From Nitrosopumilaceae archaeon (GTDB lineage Archaea; Thermoproteota; Nitrososphaeria; Nitrososphaerales; Nitrosopumilaceae): DNA of 36,088 nucleotides. This document shows, one piece after another, positions 1 to 6,956 of this stretch (the stretch's first letter is position 1; each line of letters opens with the position of its first letter). Where the stretch lies: positions 1 through 36,088 of the forward strand of contig JANQNN010000004.1 of the NCBI GenBank assembly GCA_028279545.1, written 5' to 3'. A program made the position numbers and the translations under genes. The notes beneath the pieces were generated by a model, which was not told the origin of the DNA, searched no databases, and saw nothing but the letters and a program-made list of their open reading frames with translations.

Positions 1-90
1 CCAACAGACTGACCAACAGACTGACCAACAGACTGACCAACAGACTGACCAACAGACTGACCAACAGACTGACCAACAGACTGACCAACA
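1..90 (+). repeat. 12-base in-frame tandem repeat encoding QQTD
   Basis: Seven perfect copies of ccaacagactga run from base 1 to 84, followed by a partial copy (ccaaca). Read in the frame of the downstream gene they encode Gln-Gln-Thr-Asp repeats. The array touches the window edge, so the total copy number is unknown. No base differs between copies, which suggests recent expansion or ongoing slippage. The encoded stretch is hydrophilic and probably a flexible linker. Confidence 0.95.
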
Positions 91-652
91 ATCATCTTCA
101 ACTGATCAGAATGATTCTAATTCGTCATCTGATTCTCAAATAATAACAAACGACAATCCTCTAATTTCTATCAAATCTGATTTGAAAGAATTGCAAAGAG
201 GAATGCCAGTTTCAATTACAATTACAAATCCCGATGGCACAATAACATCAAAGGGAATAAACCCAAGCAATACTGCTTTTGTGCATTATCATAAACTTGC
301 ATCTGATGCTTTACCTGGAGTGTATTCTATCAAAGTAGAATATGACAATAAAGTGATTGAAGAATTTTCAGTCGAGCTAATATCTGAAAAAGTACCAGGT
401 TGGATAAAAAACAATGCTGGTTGGTGGAGGGACGGTACCATAGATGATGACTCGTTTATTCAAGGAATACAATTTTTAATTAAAGAAAAAATTCTAGTGG
501 TAGGAGAGGTTGAAACTACAGGAAGTCAAGATACCTTACCAACTTGGATAAAAACAACTGCTGGGTTTTGGGCAGATGGAAATTCATCTGATACAGAATT
601 TATTAATGCAATTAAATTTCTCATCCAAAAAGGAATCATTAATGTAAATTAA
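2..652 (+). CDS. Secreted repeat protein, 3' part (QQTD linker, Ig-like stretch, two WIK..AGWW modules)
   Basis: The reading frame is open from base 2, so the gene is truncated at its 5' end and the TTG near base 182 is not its start. The visible part begins with (QQTD)n, then a Ser/Asn/Asp-rich linker, then an Ig-like beta-rich stretch (GMPVSITITNPDG to SVELIS). Two copies of a ~37-residue module follow, VPGWIKNNAGWWRDG (392-502) and LPTWIKTTAGFWADG (536-649), each ending in a helix of the type FLIxxxII. The same module sits at the N-terminus of the phosphonate-binding protein at 6957. I know this module from many secreted thaumarchaeal proteins but not its function. An extracellular location is inferred, since the signal peptide lies outside the window. 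Confidence 0.85.
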   Translation, partial: QQTDQQTDQQTDQQTDQQTDQQTDQQTDQQSSSTDQNDSNSSSDSQIITNDNPLISIKSDLKELQRGMPVSITITNPDGTITSKGINPSNTAFVHYHKLASDALPGVYSIKVEYDNKVIEEFSVELISEKVPGWIKNNAGWWRDGTIDDDSFIQGIQFLIKEKILVVGEVETTGSQDTLPTWIKTTAGFWADGNSSDTEFINAIKFLIQKGIINVN

Positions 653-710
653 TTTTTTATAAAGAAAATGATCAAACAATAAATAAAATAATAAAAAAGT
701 AAAAACTGAA

Positions 711-1118
711 ATGGAATGTATTTTTTGTGATATTTTATCAGGTAAAAGAGAGGGCCATATCATCTATGAAGATGACCTTCACGTCTCGTTTTTAGATAAA
801 TATCCAATAGATACTGGACATAGCTTGGTTATTCCAAGAGAACACCATGAAAAAATTACAGATATGGACTCAATTGCCGTTGGACAAATGTTTTCACTTG
901 TTCCAAAAATTGCTACAGGAATTTTAAGCGCTACAGGAGCTGATGCATTTAGTTTAGGTCAAAACAATGGAAGAGCTGCAAAACAAATTATCCCTCATGT
1001 TCATGTTCATATTATTCCACGTTACAATCACAAAGGAACTATTTGGACGAAGCGTTCAATAGAAAAAGATGATGACCTGCTAAGGCTTGCTGAGAAAATT
1101 AAAAATTCTATTACTTAG
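711..1118 (+). CDS. HIT family (histidine triad) protein
   Basis: This 135-residue protein is a typical HIT-domain nucleotide hydrolase or transferase. The N-terminus has the zinc-binding CIFCDI motif (C4 and C7), and the catalytic triad motif HVHVHIIPR lies near residue 100. Length and motif order match the HINT/HIT branch, whose members hydrolyse purine nucleoside phosphoramidates or dinucleoside polyphosphates; the exact substrate cannot be read from sequence. It begins with ATG after an AT-rich region with a TATA-like box (tttttataaag) about 60 bases upstream. Its stop overlaps the end of the convergent aRF1 gene by 8 bases. Confidence 0.93.
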   Translation: MECIFCDILSGKREGHIIYEDDLHVSFLDKYPIDTGHSLVIPREHHEKITDMDSIAVGQMFSLVPKIATGILSATGADAFSLGQNNGRAAKQIIPHVHVHIIPRYNHKGTIWTKRSIEKDDDLLRLAEKIKNSIT

Positions 1119-2391
1119 AGTGCCCAGGATTATATCTCAATATAGCTCCTACTTTTCCAAGGCTTGCTAACATATGTCCGTATTCAGCGCTTCCCGAAAT
1201 TACTTCAATTTTACTTCCAGTTTTAGCTGCAATGAGTGCTAGATAATCTACAATATCTCGCTCAGATGTTTCTACCTCCATTGCTTTACAACTTGGACAT
1301 GGATTATTGGTAAATTCCGTTTTTTTTGGGATTACTTGTGGTCGTTCAATAATTTCTTCTTGTATATGCTGACATCTTTTGCATTTTCCTTCTACTCTAT
1401 GCAAATCAGTATCATCTGTTATTAGCAAAGTTTCAACAACGTTATTTTGTAAATAAGAGATAATGTCTTTTAATCCATACATTCCTTTCCCAGTGTTTGA
1501 ATTGATATGCCGAAATAGTTCTTCAACTAATTTTTTTTCCTCCACTGTACGGAAATTAGATAAGATATCTGCAGATTTTGAAAAAGCTTCCCTAATTCCT
1601 TCTGCTCCTGCATAAGACGAATCAATTGTGCTAATAATCATGTTTTGTAATCTGTATTCCAAATAATTTCCATTGATGAAATCTTCTTTAGTAGGACCTG
1701 GTCCTGAAATAATTAGTCCTTTGACTGGATAAATATCAATAAAGTATTCTCGCGATGTTTCTGCCACACGATTATAAAAATAAGTTAACTCCATTTCTCG
1801 AAGTTTTTGAAATCTTTTTGCAGATTGCCCACCTTGTCGGTGTTTTCCTGCAACACCTGAACCTGTTTGTGCCAATACTTCAATTTTATCTCCATGCAGT
1901 AATCCCCATCCACAATCTTTGGCATCAATTGCAATAAAACCAATTAGATTATCGTCTTTTAGCATATCTTTGAGAATGTCAACATGGAAATGATCATCAC
2001 ATCGGTAAAGATACTGCTTCAAATCTTTGGGAGGATCTAATTCGTAAACCCTTACAACCTCACTTCCCAATGGACCGCCCCCTTCAGGAGGTAACGCACC
2101 ACTAAACACCACCAAACCACGTTCGGGAGTTTTTTTGTATAGTTTCAATCTTTGAATGACTTTTCCTAGAGAATCAACTACATGGCTTCTAGTAAAATCT
2201 GATTTTATATTATCTGCAGTTCCCTGTTCTTCTTTTAGAGTGCTAATTACTTCATGGAGTTGTTTTCCCTTGGGAATGTATACAGAGATTAATTCAGTAC
2301 CGTGTCCTGTTTTTTCAGAAAGCTCATCAAGGGTTTTTCTAATCTTATACATCTTTACTGAATCTTGCTTTTCAATGTTGATTTTACCCAT
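1111..2391 (-). CDS. prf1: Peptide chain release factor aRF1
   Basis: The 426-residue protein is archaeal/eukaryotic-type class I release factor 1, which recognises all three stop codons and triggers peptidyl-tRNA hydrolysis. The stop-codon recognition motif NIKS is at residues 61-64, preceded by TAD. The catalytic GGQ motif is at 187-189 in the context GKHRQGGQSAKRF. The C-terminal part has the cysteine pairs CKRC and CPSC expected for the zinc mini-domain of archaeal aRF1. Length is normal for the family. A TATA-like stretch (cttaatatt on the minus strand) lies about 27 bases upstream of the ATG, consistent with a leaderless or short-leader mRNA. A gcctc/gaggc inverted repeat sits just before the start. 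Confidence 0.97.
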   Translation of the reverse strand: MGKINIEKQDSVKMYKIRKTLDELSEKTGHGTELISVYIPKGKQLHEVISTLKEEQGTADNIKSDFTRSHVVDSLGKVIQRLKLYKKTPERGLVVFSGALPPEGGGPLGSEVVRVYELDPPKDLKQYLYRCDDHFHVDILKDMLKDDNLIGFIAIDAKDCGWGLLHGDKIEVLAQTGSGVAGKHRQGGQSAKRFQKLREMELTYFYNRVAETSREYFIDIYPVKGLIISGPGPTKEDFINGNYLEYRLQNMIISTIDSSYAGAEGIREAFSKSADILSNFRTVEEKKLVEELFRHINSNTGKGMYGLKDIISYLQNNVVETLLITDDTDLHRVEGKCKRCQHIQEEIIERPQVIPKKTEFTNNPCPSCKAMEVETSERDIVDYLALIAAKTGSKIEVISGSAEYGHMLASLGKVGAILRYNPGHSK

Positions 2392-2693
2392 TCATTGCCT
2401 CTCGAGGCTGTGCGAATATTAAGTTTGGCGAGTTTTTTTTGTTTATTTTCTAAAAAATTATAAAAATACAAATTCAAAATTTTTTTTGAAAAATTTTCTA
2501 AAATACAATAAATCAATTGTCAAAAGAATTTTTTAAAATTCAAAAACAAAATAAATTTAATTTTTTAATTATTCAGTCACACCTAGAACCAATTTGTAAT
2601 ACCAAATTTGAAATCTTTTTGAGGCTAGTGTGTAATATTTTTTTATTACGCAAGACTATCTTTAAAAGGAAAAAAGTGCAAAAATTCACACAA
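2392..2693. other. Gene-poor spacer with divergent promoters
   Basis: This 302-base, very AT-rich spacer separates divergent prf1 and the secreted protein at 2694. A short inverted repeat (gcctc, 2 bases, gaggc; 2397-2408) lies directly upstream of prf1. A TATA-like tttaaaagg at 2661-2669 is about 25 bases before the ATG at 2694. The frame stays open upstream to a TTG at 2517, but that extension (rich in Lys, Phe, Asn and Ile) would precede the signal peptide and looks like untranslated AT-rich DNA. I see no RNA gene here. Confidence 0.6.
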
Positions 2694-3749
2694 ATGGGCG
2701 TTAGAGGACTCAGTATCTACTTAATGGTAATTTCAATGATGTTAGTTTCATCTTCGAGTTTAGCTTTTGCAGATTCTATTATTCAAAATAAAAAAATAGA
2801 GTTTGATGAAAGTCTTACTCGTCCAACTTTTGGATTAAACCATGAAAAAAATTATAGAGCAGTAGACGACGGATTCAAATTTAATGACCATACATTTACG
2901 ATTACAAATAATTTTCACACACCATTTAGAGAAATTCCAATAGATATTGGTGAAGTAAACTCCTTTGAGGCCAAAGTTTTTGTTGAAAAGAAATTAAAGG
3001 TTCAAGAGTTTCTTTTTGGAATCCCAATTAAAGGTCAAGCCCATTTGGCAGAATTGGGAGTTGAAGTTTGGTATGATTTGTTTGGACAGATTGAAGACAT
3101 CAAAGTAATTCAAAAAACAAATGTGATTCACAGTGAAAGTGTTACTGCTATTCATGAAAAAGTGAAATGTAAAAGAACGGATTATAAAAAAGAATGTGAT
3201 GCTACAAAAATCTCTATGGTGTTTTTAGAACCTTTGAAAGATAAAGTGATGGCCATCAAAGCAATTGATTATAAAAATCGATACCAGATTACCTATCTTA
3301 ATGATGGATTTGATGTATCTGGAAACTCTATGAATCCACAAGAGCGAGTAATGATTCCCTCTCCTGTAAGAAATGAAGGGTTGATTCAGTTAGTTCAAAC
3401 TGAAAAATACAGCCCCCATTGGAAAGCAGCTGATGGAAGAACGTTTGAGAAAAATGATTTTGGATCATTTAAACAAGTTGACATGAAATTTGAGAGATTC
3501 CAAGATTCTGGCGAACCAAGAGACAGGTTGCATTCCGGATTTGGAGATGTAGTTTTATCAGAACAAGAAAGAGCAAAGGCAGTATTTGATGCAAGTAAGT
3601 TAGTGTCAGAACTTCCTGATAGCTTTGCGTATGTTTTTCCTGAACCTCACGAGCGAATCACAGATGAGATTCTCCAAATAATGTATGAAGAAGAACAAAA
3701 GTGTCTAAAGTATCTTGAAGAACAAGATAAACAGACAAGAGACTATTAA
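2694..3749 (+). CDS. Secreted protein of unknown function
   Basis: I chose the ATG at 2694 because it opens with a clear Sec signal peptide (MGVRGLSIYLMVISMMLV followed by SSSSLAFA), giving 351 residues. A TATA-like tttaaaagg about 25 bases upstream supports a leaderless start. The mature part is mostly soluble beta/alpha sequence without further membrane segments. It has one close cysteine pair (CKRTDYKKEC) that could form a disulfide and an acidic Glu/Lys-rich C-terminus (YEEEQKCLKYLEEQDK). No catalytic motif is recognisable. The DsbA-like oxidoreductase encoded next door on the opposite strand could plausibly act on such an exported, cysteine-containing protein, but that is inference. Confidence 0.8.
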   Translation: MGVRGLSIYLMVISMMLVSSSSLAFADSIIQNKKIEFDESLTRPTFGLNHEKNYRAVDDGFKFNDHTFTITNNFHTPFREIPIDIGEVNSFEAKVFVEKKLKVQEFLFGIPIKGQAHLAELGVEVWYDLFGQIEDIKVIQKTNVIHSESVTAIHEKVKCKRTDYKKECDATKISMVFLEPLKDKVMAIKAIDYKNRYQITYLNDGFDVSGNSMNPQERVMIPSPVRNEGLIQLVQTEKYSPHWKAADGRTFEKNDFGSFKQVDMKFERFQDSGEPRDRLHSGFGDVVLSEQERAKAVFDASKLVSELPDSFAYVFPEPHERITDEILQIMYEEEQKCLKYLEEQDKQTRDY

Positions 3750-3765
3750 TTAAAATTCTTCTAGT

Positions 3766-4410
3766 TTACAAATCATCAATTGTTCTAAGAAACGTGTCTA
3801 GAGGTTGATTGCCTCGAATTTTAATTATTTTTTCATCATTAAAAATTAAAAATGAAGGTGTAGCATCAATTCCAATATCTTTTCCAAATTGGTGAATGAT
3901 GTTTACTCGGTCTAGGTATTTATGATCATCAAGGCATTGATTGAATTTTTCTAAATCTAATCCAACCGTTGTTCCAAAGGCATTAAGTGACCACCTTGTA
4001 ATCCATCCAGTTCTTTCCCCACCCCAATTTTTGTACAACTCATCATGATATTGCCAATATTTTCCTTGATCTTCTGCGCAGTATGACGCCTCAGCTGCTA
4101 AAAGTGAATCAGGACCATTTAGTGGAAAATCTTTGAAAACCAAATTTACTTTTCCTGTTTGTATGTAATCTTTTTCCAATGTGTTTAATGTGGTGTCATG
4201 AAATCTATAGCAAAAGGTACACTGATAGTCCCCCCATTCAAGAATGGTGATTGGTGCTGAAGATTCCCCTAAAATTGGTGAGCCGTCTTGAATTAATTTT
4301 GATTTTGTTAAGGCTTCAGGGTTTGATTCAGAATCAGGAAAAAATGCCATAAATGCTCCAGCAACAACCCCAATTATTATGGGGATGGTAATGAGAATTT
4401 TTGACGTCAC
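3766..4410 (-). CDS. DsbA-family thiol:disulfide oxidoreductase, membrane-tethered
   Basis: The 214-residue protein has an N-terminal hydrophobic segment (residues 5-24) that can act as a membrane anchor or signal. A thioredoxin-fold DsbA/DSBA-like domain follows. The redox site is C64-T-F-C67 in the context EWGDYQCTFCYRF, and the conserved cis-proline is P185 (DATPSFLIF). Such proteins form or isomerise disulfides in exported proteins on the outer face of the membrane; the direction of the reaction cannot be told from sequence. It starts with GTG at 4410. Related proteins are usually about 200-250 residues, so it looks complete. It is convergent with the secreted protein at 2694, with 16 bases between the stops. 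Confidence 0.9.
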   Translation of the reverse strand: MTSKILITIPIIIGVVAGAFMAFFPDSESNPEALTKSKLIQDGSPILGESSAPITILEWGDYQCTFCYRFHDTTLNTLEKDYIQTGKVNLVFKDFPLNGPDSLLAAEASYCAEDQGKYWQYHDELYKNWGGERTGWITRWSLNAFGTTVGLDLEKFNQCLDDHKYLDRVNIIHQFGKDIGIDATPSFLIFNDEKIIKIRGNQPLDTFLRTIDDL

Positions 4411-4446
4411 TATTTTGCTGAAAAATAATGCAAGTAAATAGCTTCG

Positions 4447-5076
4447 CTAGTTTGCAGCCAAAGTGCATAATGCTGAATTTTTTGCAGAAACTTCAGCAAC
4501 AAAGGAGTCATTAGATGAGGAAATTATTATTACATCGCCTTCTTCAGGAAGTAATTTTTCCTTTAGTCTCTTTCTCGTATCAATATCACCCTTCAGACAA
4601 TCTCTATCTTCCCCTGGAAAAACAAATCGATTATTTTTATAAAGAATGGTTAGACAGCCTGAGGAGCCATACAAAATGGCATAGTCTCTTTGTTCTAGTC
4701 CAGTCTTTATCGAATATGCATAATTTTTTAAAACAATTGCGTGGTTATGTTTTCCTTGAGTAAGGGAAGACTTTGCTAGAGTACATTCTTTTTCAATTAT
4801 TTTACTTAGAGTTTCTGAAAATTTTTTACCCTTTTGTGTTAGGTATGTTCCTGACTTGGCAGTGTTGGCCAATTCTGCTTCTTTAAGATGTAAAATTAGG
4901 GTCTTAATTGCACCTTCTCCTAAATGTAATTCTTTACAAAATTTTGATCGGCTTACAAACTTTTCCAATGATAACAATTGCAAAGCTTTGAAAACATGAG
5001 GAATTCCAAATGTCAAAACTCGACTTGAACCTTTCCTTGATACAATTGATTGTAAAATTTTGATCTGTTGGCGCAA
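4447..5076 (-). CDS. Winged-helix protein, DUF4443-like
   Basis: This 209-residue protein has a predicted N-terminal winged helix (about residues 25-85: FGIPHVFKALQLL, then SRSKFCKELHLGEGAIKTLI and TYLTQKGKKFSE). A C-terminal alpha/beta domain of about 100 residues ends in VIIISSSNDSFVAEVSAKNSA. The architecture recalls the archaeal DUF4443 family as I remember it; a database search would be needed to confirm. The start is TTG at 5076, about 25 bases downstream of tttaaatac on the minus strand, so it is probably leaderless. It is divergent from cbtB with only 76 bases between starts, which makes it a candidate regulator of the cobalt transporter. DNA binding and ligand are inferred. Confidence 0.75.
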   Translation of the reverse strand: MRQQIKILQSIVSRKGSSRVLTFGIPHVFKALQLLSLEKFVSRSKFCKELHLGEGAIKTLILHLKEAELANTAKSGTYLTQKGKKFSETLSKIIEKECTLAKSSLTQGKHNHAIVLKNYAYSIKTGLEQRDYAILYGSSGCLTILYKNNRFVFPGEDRDCLKGDIDTRKRLKEKLLPEEGDVIIISSSNDSFVAEVSAKNSALCTLAAN

Positions 5077-5152
5077 GGTAATTTTGACTCTTTTGTATTT
5101 AAATTGGATAAATCATCCAAGAACTTAAATAGATTTGGAAAATAGAACGCAC
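5077..5152. promoter_or_regulatory. Divergent promoter region, winged-helix gene / cbtBA
   Basis: The 76-base interval carries two back-to-back TATA-like boxes. One is tttaaatac (minus strand, around 5095-5103), facing the winged-helix gene. The other is cttaaatag (around 5123-5131), facing cbtB and about 25 bases before the ATG at 5153. Both genes therefore appear to be transcribed without a leader. The promoters are close enough for one bound protein to affect both. Confidence 0.6.
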
Positions 5153-5368
5153 ATGTCTCAGTCAAGACAAATTACTACATCAAAAACTGGCGTTCCAATT
5201 ATTGCAATAGTCGCGCTAGCTATTGTGTTTGTGGCTGGATTATTTATCGTTGGATTTGACCAGGGACATATCTTCAGTGTTGTTTATGGCGAGCAAGCAT
5301 TTGAAGACCTATACATACATGAACTAACCCATGACATGCGACATGCAGCTGGGTTTCCTTGCCATTAG
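5153..5368 (+). CDS. cbtB: Cobalt transporter subunit CbtB
   Basis: This 71-residue protein has one transmembrane helix (about residues 14-36) and ends with the histidine-rich signature HELTHDMRHAAGFPCH, the hallmark of CbtB. CbtB works with CbtA in cobalt uptake, normally to supply cobalamin synthesis. I chose ATG at 5153 (MSQSRQITTSK) over a TTG 18 bases upstream because the TATA-like box at 5123-5131 places transcription start almost on the ATG. cbtA follows after 9 bases. Thaumarchaea are known cobalamin producers, so a cobalt importer fits. Confidence 0.92.
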   Translation: MSQSRQITTSKTGVPIIAIVALAIVFVAGLFIVGFDQGHIFSVVYGEQAFEDLYIHELTHDMRHAAGFPCH

Positions 5369-5377
5369 GAGTCATTC

Positions 5378-6109
5378 ATGAGAACATCTCTTTTTCTGCT
5401 AGTTGTGTTAATTTCCGGTGCAATAGCAGGGCTGATTTGGGGGTCAGCAAATTTTGTACTAGTTGAACCCTACCTTGATGAAGCAATCGGGATAGAAAAT
5501 CAGAATCTTTTTGCCTCAGGTGAAGAAGAAGACACTTTAGAATTTTGGGTAGAATATGAAGGATACAGAACTTGGCAAAAGGGAGGACAGATTTTAGCAG
5601 GAGTAATACTTGGAACATCAATTGGTGCATTGTATGGAATTGTATTTGCATTTTCTAGAAATTCCTTGCCTGGAAACAATAATATCAAAAAAGGTCTAAT
5701 TCTTGCCTCAATAATGTGGTTTACAATTTTTTTGATTCCTTTTTTAAAATATCCTGCAAACCCTCCTACTGTCGGGGAAGGTGAAACTGTAGTTTTAAGA
5801 GCAATATTGTATCTTTCATTTATTGCAATTTCAGGATTTTCAGCTCTAGGATTTTACAAATTATCAAAAGTTTTTCAAGGAAAAAAGAAACTCGTGGCTT
5901 TGGCAGGTTACGCAGTTTTCATTTCTGCAATATTTTTGGTGATGCCTGAAAACCCTGATGAGATTACTGCCCCCATGGAATTAGTAAATGGCTTTAGAAT
6001 AATGTCCGTCGTTGCAGTTTCTTCATTTTGGATTGCAATTGGTTTAATTCTTGGTCTTTTATGGAATCGTTTTAAACCCAACAGAGAAATTTCTACCTTT
6101 AATGACTGA
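5378..6109 (+). CDS. cbtA: Cobalt transporter subunit CbtA
   Basis: The 243-residue integral membrane protein has about six hydrophobic helices. Its glycine-rich first helix (GAIAGLIWGSANFVLVEPYL) and second-helix start (GGQILAGVILGTSIGALYGI) are typical of CbtA. It is predicted to be the membrane channel or carrier of the CbtAB cobalt uptake system. It lies 9 bases after cbtB, and a GGAG Shine-Dalgarno-like motif at 5368-5371 overlaps the cbtB stop, so the two are one operon. Length is in the usual range. Specificity for cobalt over nickel comes from family knowledge, not from a residue I can point to. Confidence 0.88.
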   Translation: MRTSLFLLVVLISGAIAGLIWGSANFVLVEPYLDEAIGIENQNLFASGEEEDTLEFWVEYEGYRTWQKGGQILAGVILGTSIGALYGIVFAFSRNSLPGNNNIKKGLILASIMWFTIFLIPFLKYPANPPTVGEGETVVLRAILYLSFIAISGFSALGFYKLSKVFQGKKKLVALAGYAVFISAIFLVMPENPDEITAPMELVNGFRIMSVVAVSSFWIAIGLILGLLWNRFKPNREISTFND

Positions 6110-6116
6110 TTCTAAA

Positions 6117-6176
6117 TCTATAGAATGAGAATAAAATCATGTCGTTTAAATAACTCTAGAGTTATTTTTGATTTAA
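6117..6176 (+). promoter_or_regulatory. Promoter of the twin regulator operon with upstream block and TATA box
   Basis: The block tctatagaatgagaat (6117-6132) is matched at 14 of 16 positions by tccatagaatgaaaat upstream of phnD (6901-6916). It is followed by the TATA-like tttaaataact (6145-6155), which is repeated exactly upstream of phnD (6921-6931). The TTG start at 6177 is about 25-30 bases downstream, so the mRNA is probably leaderless. The shared order of both blocks suggests that the two promoters answer to the same factor. Confidence 0.65.
6148..6167. promoter_or_regulatory. 20-base perfect palindrome, probable operator
   Basis: The sequence aaataactctagagttattt equals its own reverse complement over 20 bases. 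It overlaps the 3' half of the TATA-like box and fills the gap to the expected transcription start of the gene at 6177. A dimeric winged-helix protein bound here would block TBP/TFB or polymerase. This fits autorepression by one or both downstream regulators. The binding protein is inferred. Confidence 0.65.
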
Positions 6177-6509
6177 TTGAAAAAACGAATAACCCTGCCA
6201 CAATTAAAAAAATATGATATAACCCAAAAGGTAATTGAGGCACTTGCAGATGCAGAATCAAGAGCAATATTATTTTCAGTTATTAAACAGGGTAAAACAG
6301 CTACAGAGCTTTCTGAAAAATTAAAGATACCCTTAAGCAGTGTTTATAAAAAACTTGGAGATCTTGAAGAACTAACTTTAATTGAAATAGAAAAATGGAT
6401 GCTATCAGATAAGGGAAGAAAATACAAGGTCTATAAAAGTAGAATAAGCAAGGCAGATATCTCAATTAAAAAACCTGAACCTGTACTTAGTTTGGTTTCA
6501 AATAAGTGA
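6177..6509 (+). CDS. Winged-helix transcriptional regulator, first of a tandem pair
   Basis: This 110-residue protein is almost entirely one winged helix-turn-helix domain. A helix (QKVIEALADAESRAILFSVI) is followed by the HTH (TATELSEKLKIPLSSVYKKLGDLEEL), then a basic wing (EKWMLSDKGRKYKVYKSRI). The general type is ArsR/HTH_20-like with no visible metal-binding cysteines or ligand domain. It starts at TTG 6177 close to the predicted transcription start. Its stop overlaps the GTG of the next gene (GTGA). The next protein is a paralogue with the same layout, so a duplication is likely and heterodimers are possible. The palindromic promoter suggests autoregulation, and phnDCE downstream is the likely target. 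Confidence 0.82.
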   Translation: MKKRITLPQLKKYDITQKVIEALADAESRAILFSVIKQGKTATELSEKLKIPLSSVYKKLGDLEELTLIEIEKWMLSDKGRKYKVYKSRISKADISIKKPEPVLSLVSNK

Positions 6510-6850
6510 AAGTTATGGCTCAAGCAAATATTATTCAACTAAAGGAATTTGATGTAACTCAAAAAATAATTGAATCTCTAAGTAATGTTTGCACAAGGGC
6601 AGTTTTATTTTCTGTAAAAAATGAATCAAAAGATGCTACTCAAATTGCAGATGAATTAAATTTATCAATCTCTACAATTTACAAAACATTATCAGCTTTA
6701 GAAGATCTTGCTCTAGTAGAAGTTCACAAATTTATTTTCACTAGAGAAGGAAAAAAAATTAAAAAATACCGAAGTAGAATTGGAAAAGTAGAAATCACAT
6801 TAAATGATAATGAGCCTATTTTACATTTACATCCAAACAAGAAATTTTAA
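6506..6850 (+). CDS. Winged-helix transcriptional regulator, second of a tandem pair
   Basis: This 114-residue paralogue of the preceding protein shares its full layout: QKIIESLSNVCTRAVLFSVKNE, then the HTH DATQIADELNLSISTIYKTLSALEDL, then the wing EGKKIKKYRSRIGKVEITL. The GTG at 6506 overlaps the upstream stop codon (GTGA), which implies translational coupling. An ATG 9 bases further in is an alternative start. One cysteine is present, too little for a metal site. Unlike its neighbour it ends in a short HLHPNKKF tail. Together the pair probably controls its own operon and phnDCE; this follows from shared promoter blocks and position, not from a recognised family function. Confidence 0.82.
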   Translation: MKVMAQANIIQLKEFDVTQKIIESLSNVCTRAVLFSVKNESKDATQIADELNLSISTIYKTLSALEDLALVEVHKFIFTREGKKIKKYRSRIGKVEITLNDNEPILHLHPNKKF

Positions 6851-6866
6851 TTCGAATTTAACAGAA

Positions 6867-6956
6867 TGGACACAAACTTATTCCAATAACTTAGAATAAG
6901 TCCATAGAATGAAAATTCAATTTAAATAACTTAGCTAATCCTAAAATTTTCAGATA
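6867..6956 (+). promoter_or_regulatory. Promoter/operator region of phnDCE
   Basis: The region has an inverted repeat acttattc (6876-6883) / gaataagt (6894-6901) with a 10-base spacer. It holds the block tccatagaatgaaaat (6901-6916) and a TATA-like tttaaataact (6921-6931), both shared with the regulator promoter. It also has a direct repeat aataacttag at 6885-6894 and 6925-6934, exactly 40 bases (about four helical turns) apart. The ATG of phnD at 6957 lies about 26 bases after the TATA box. These repeats are good candidates for binding sites of the two upstream winged-helix proteins. Confidence 0.6.

Noticed and set aside
1-90. Tandem repeat as a CRISPR array
   Set aside because: Repeats are 12 bases, directly adjacent without spacers, and in frame with a gene.
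2517-2693. N-terminal extension of the secreted protein from a TTG
   Set aside because: It would place 59 AT-codon-biased residues before a clear signal peptide, upstream of a well-placed TATA-like box.
5376-5688. Minus-strand open frames across cbtA
   Set aside because: They are antisense to a recognisable CbtA with matched operon spacing.
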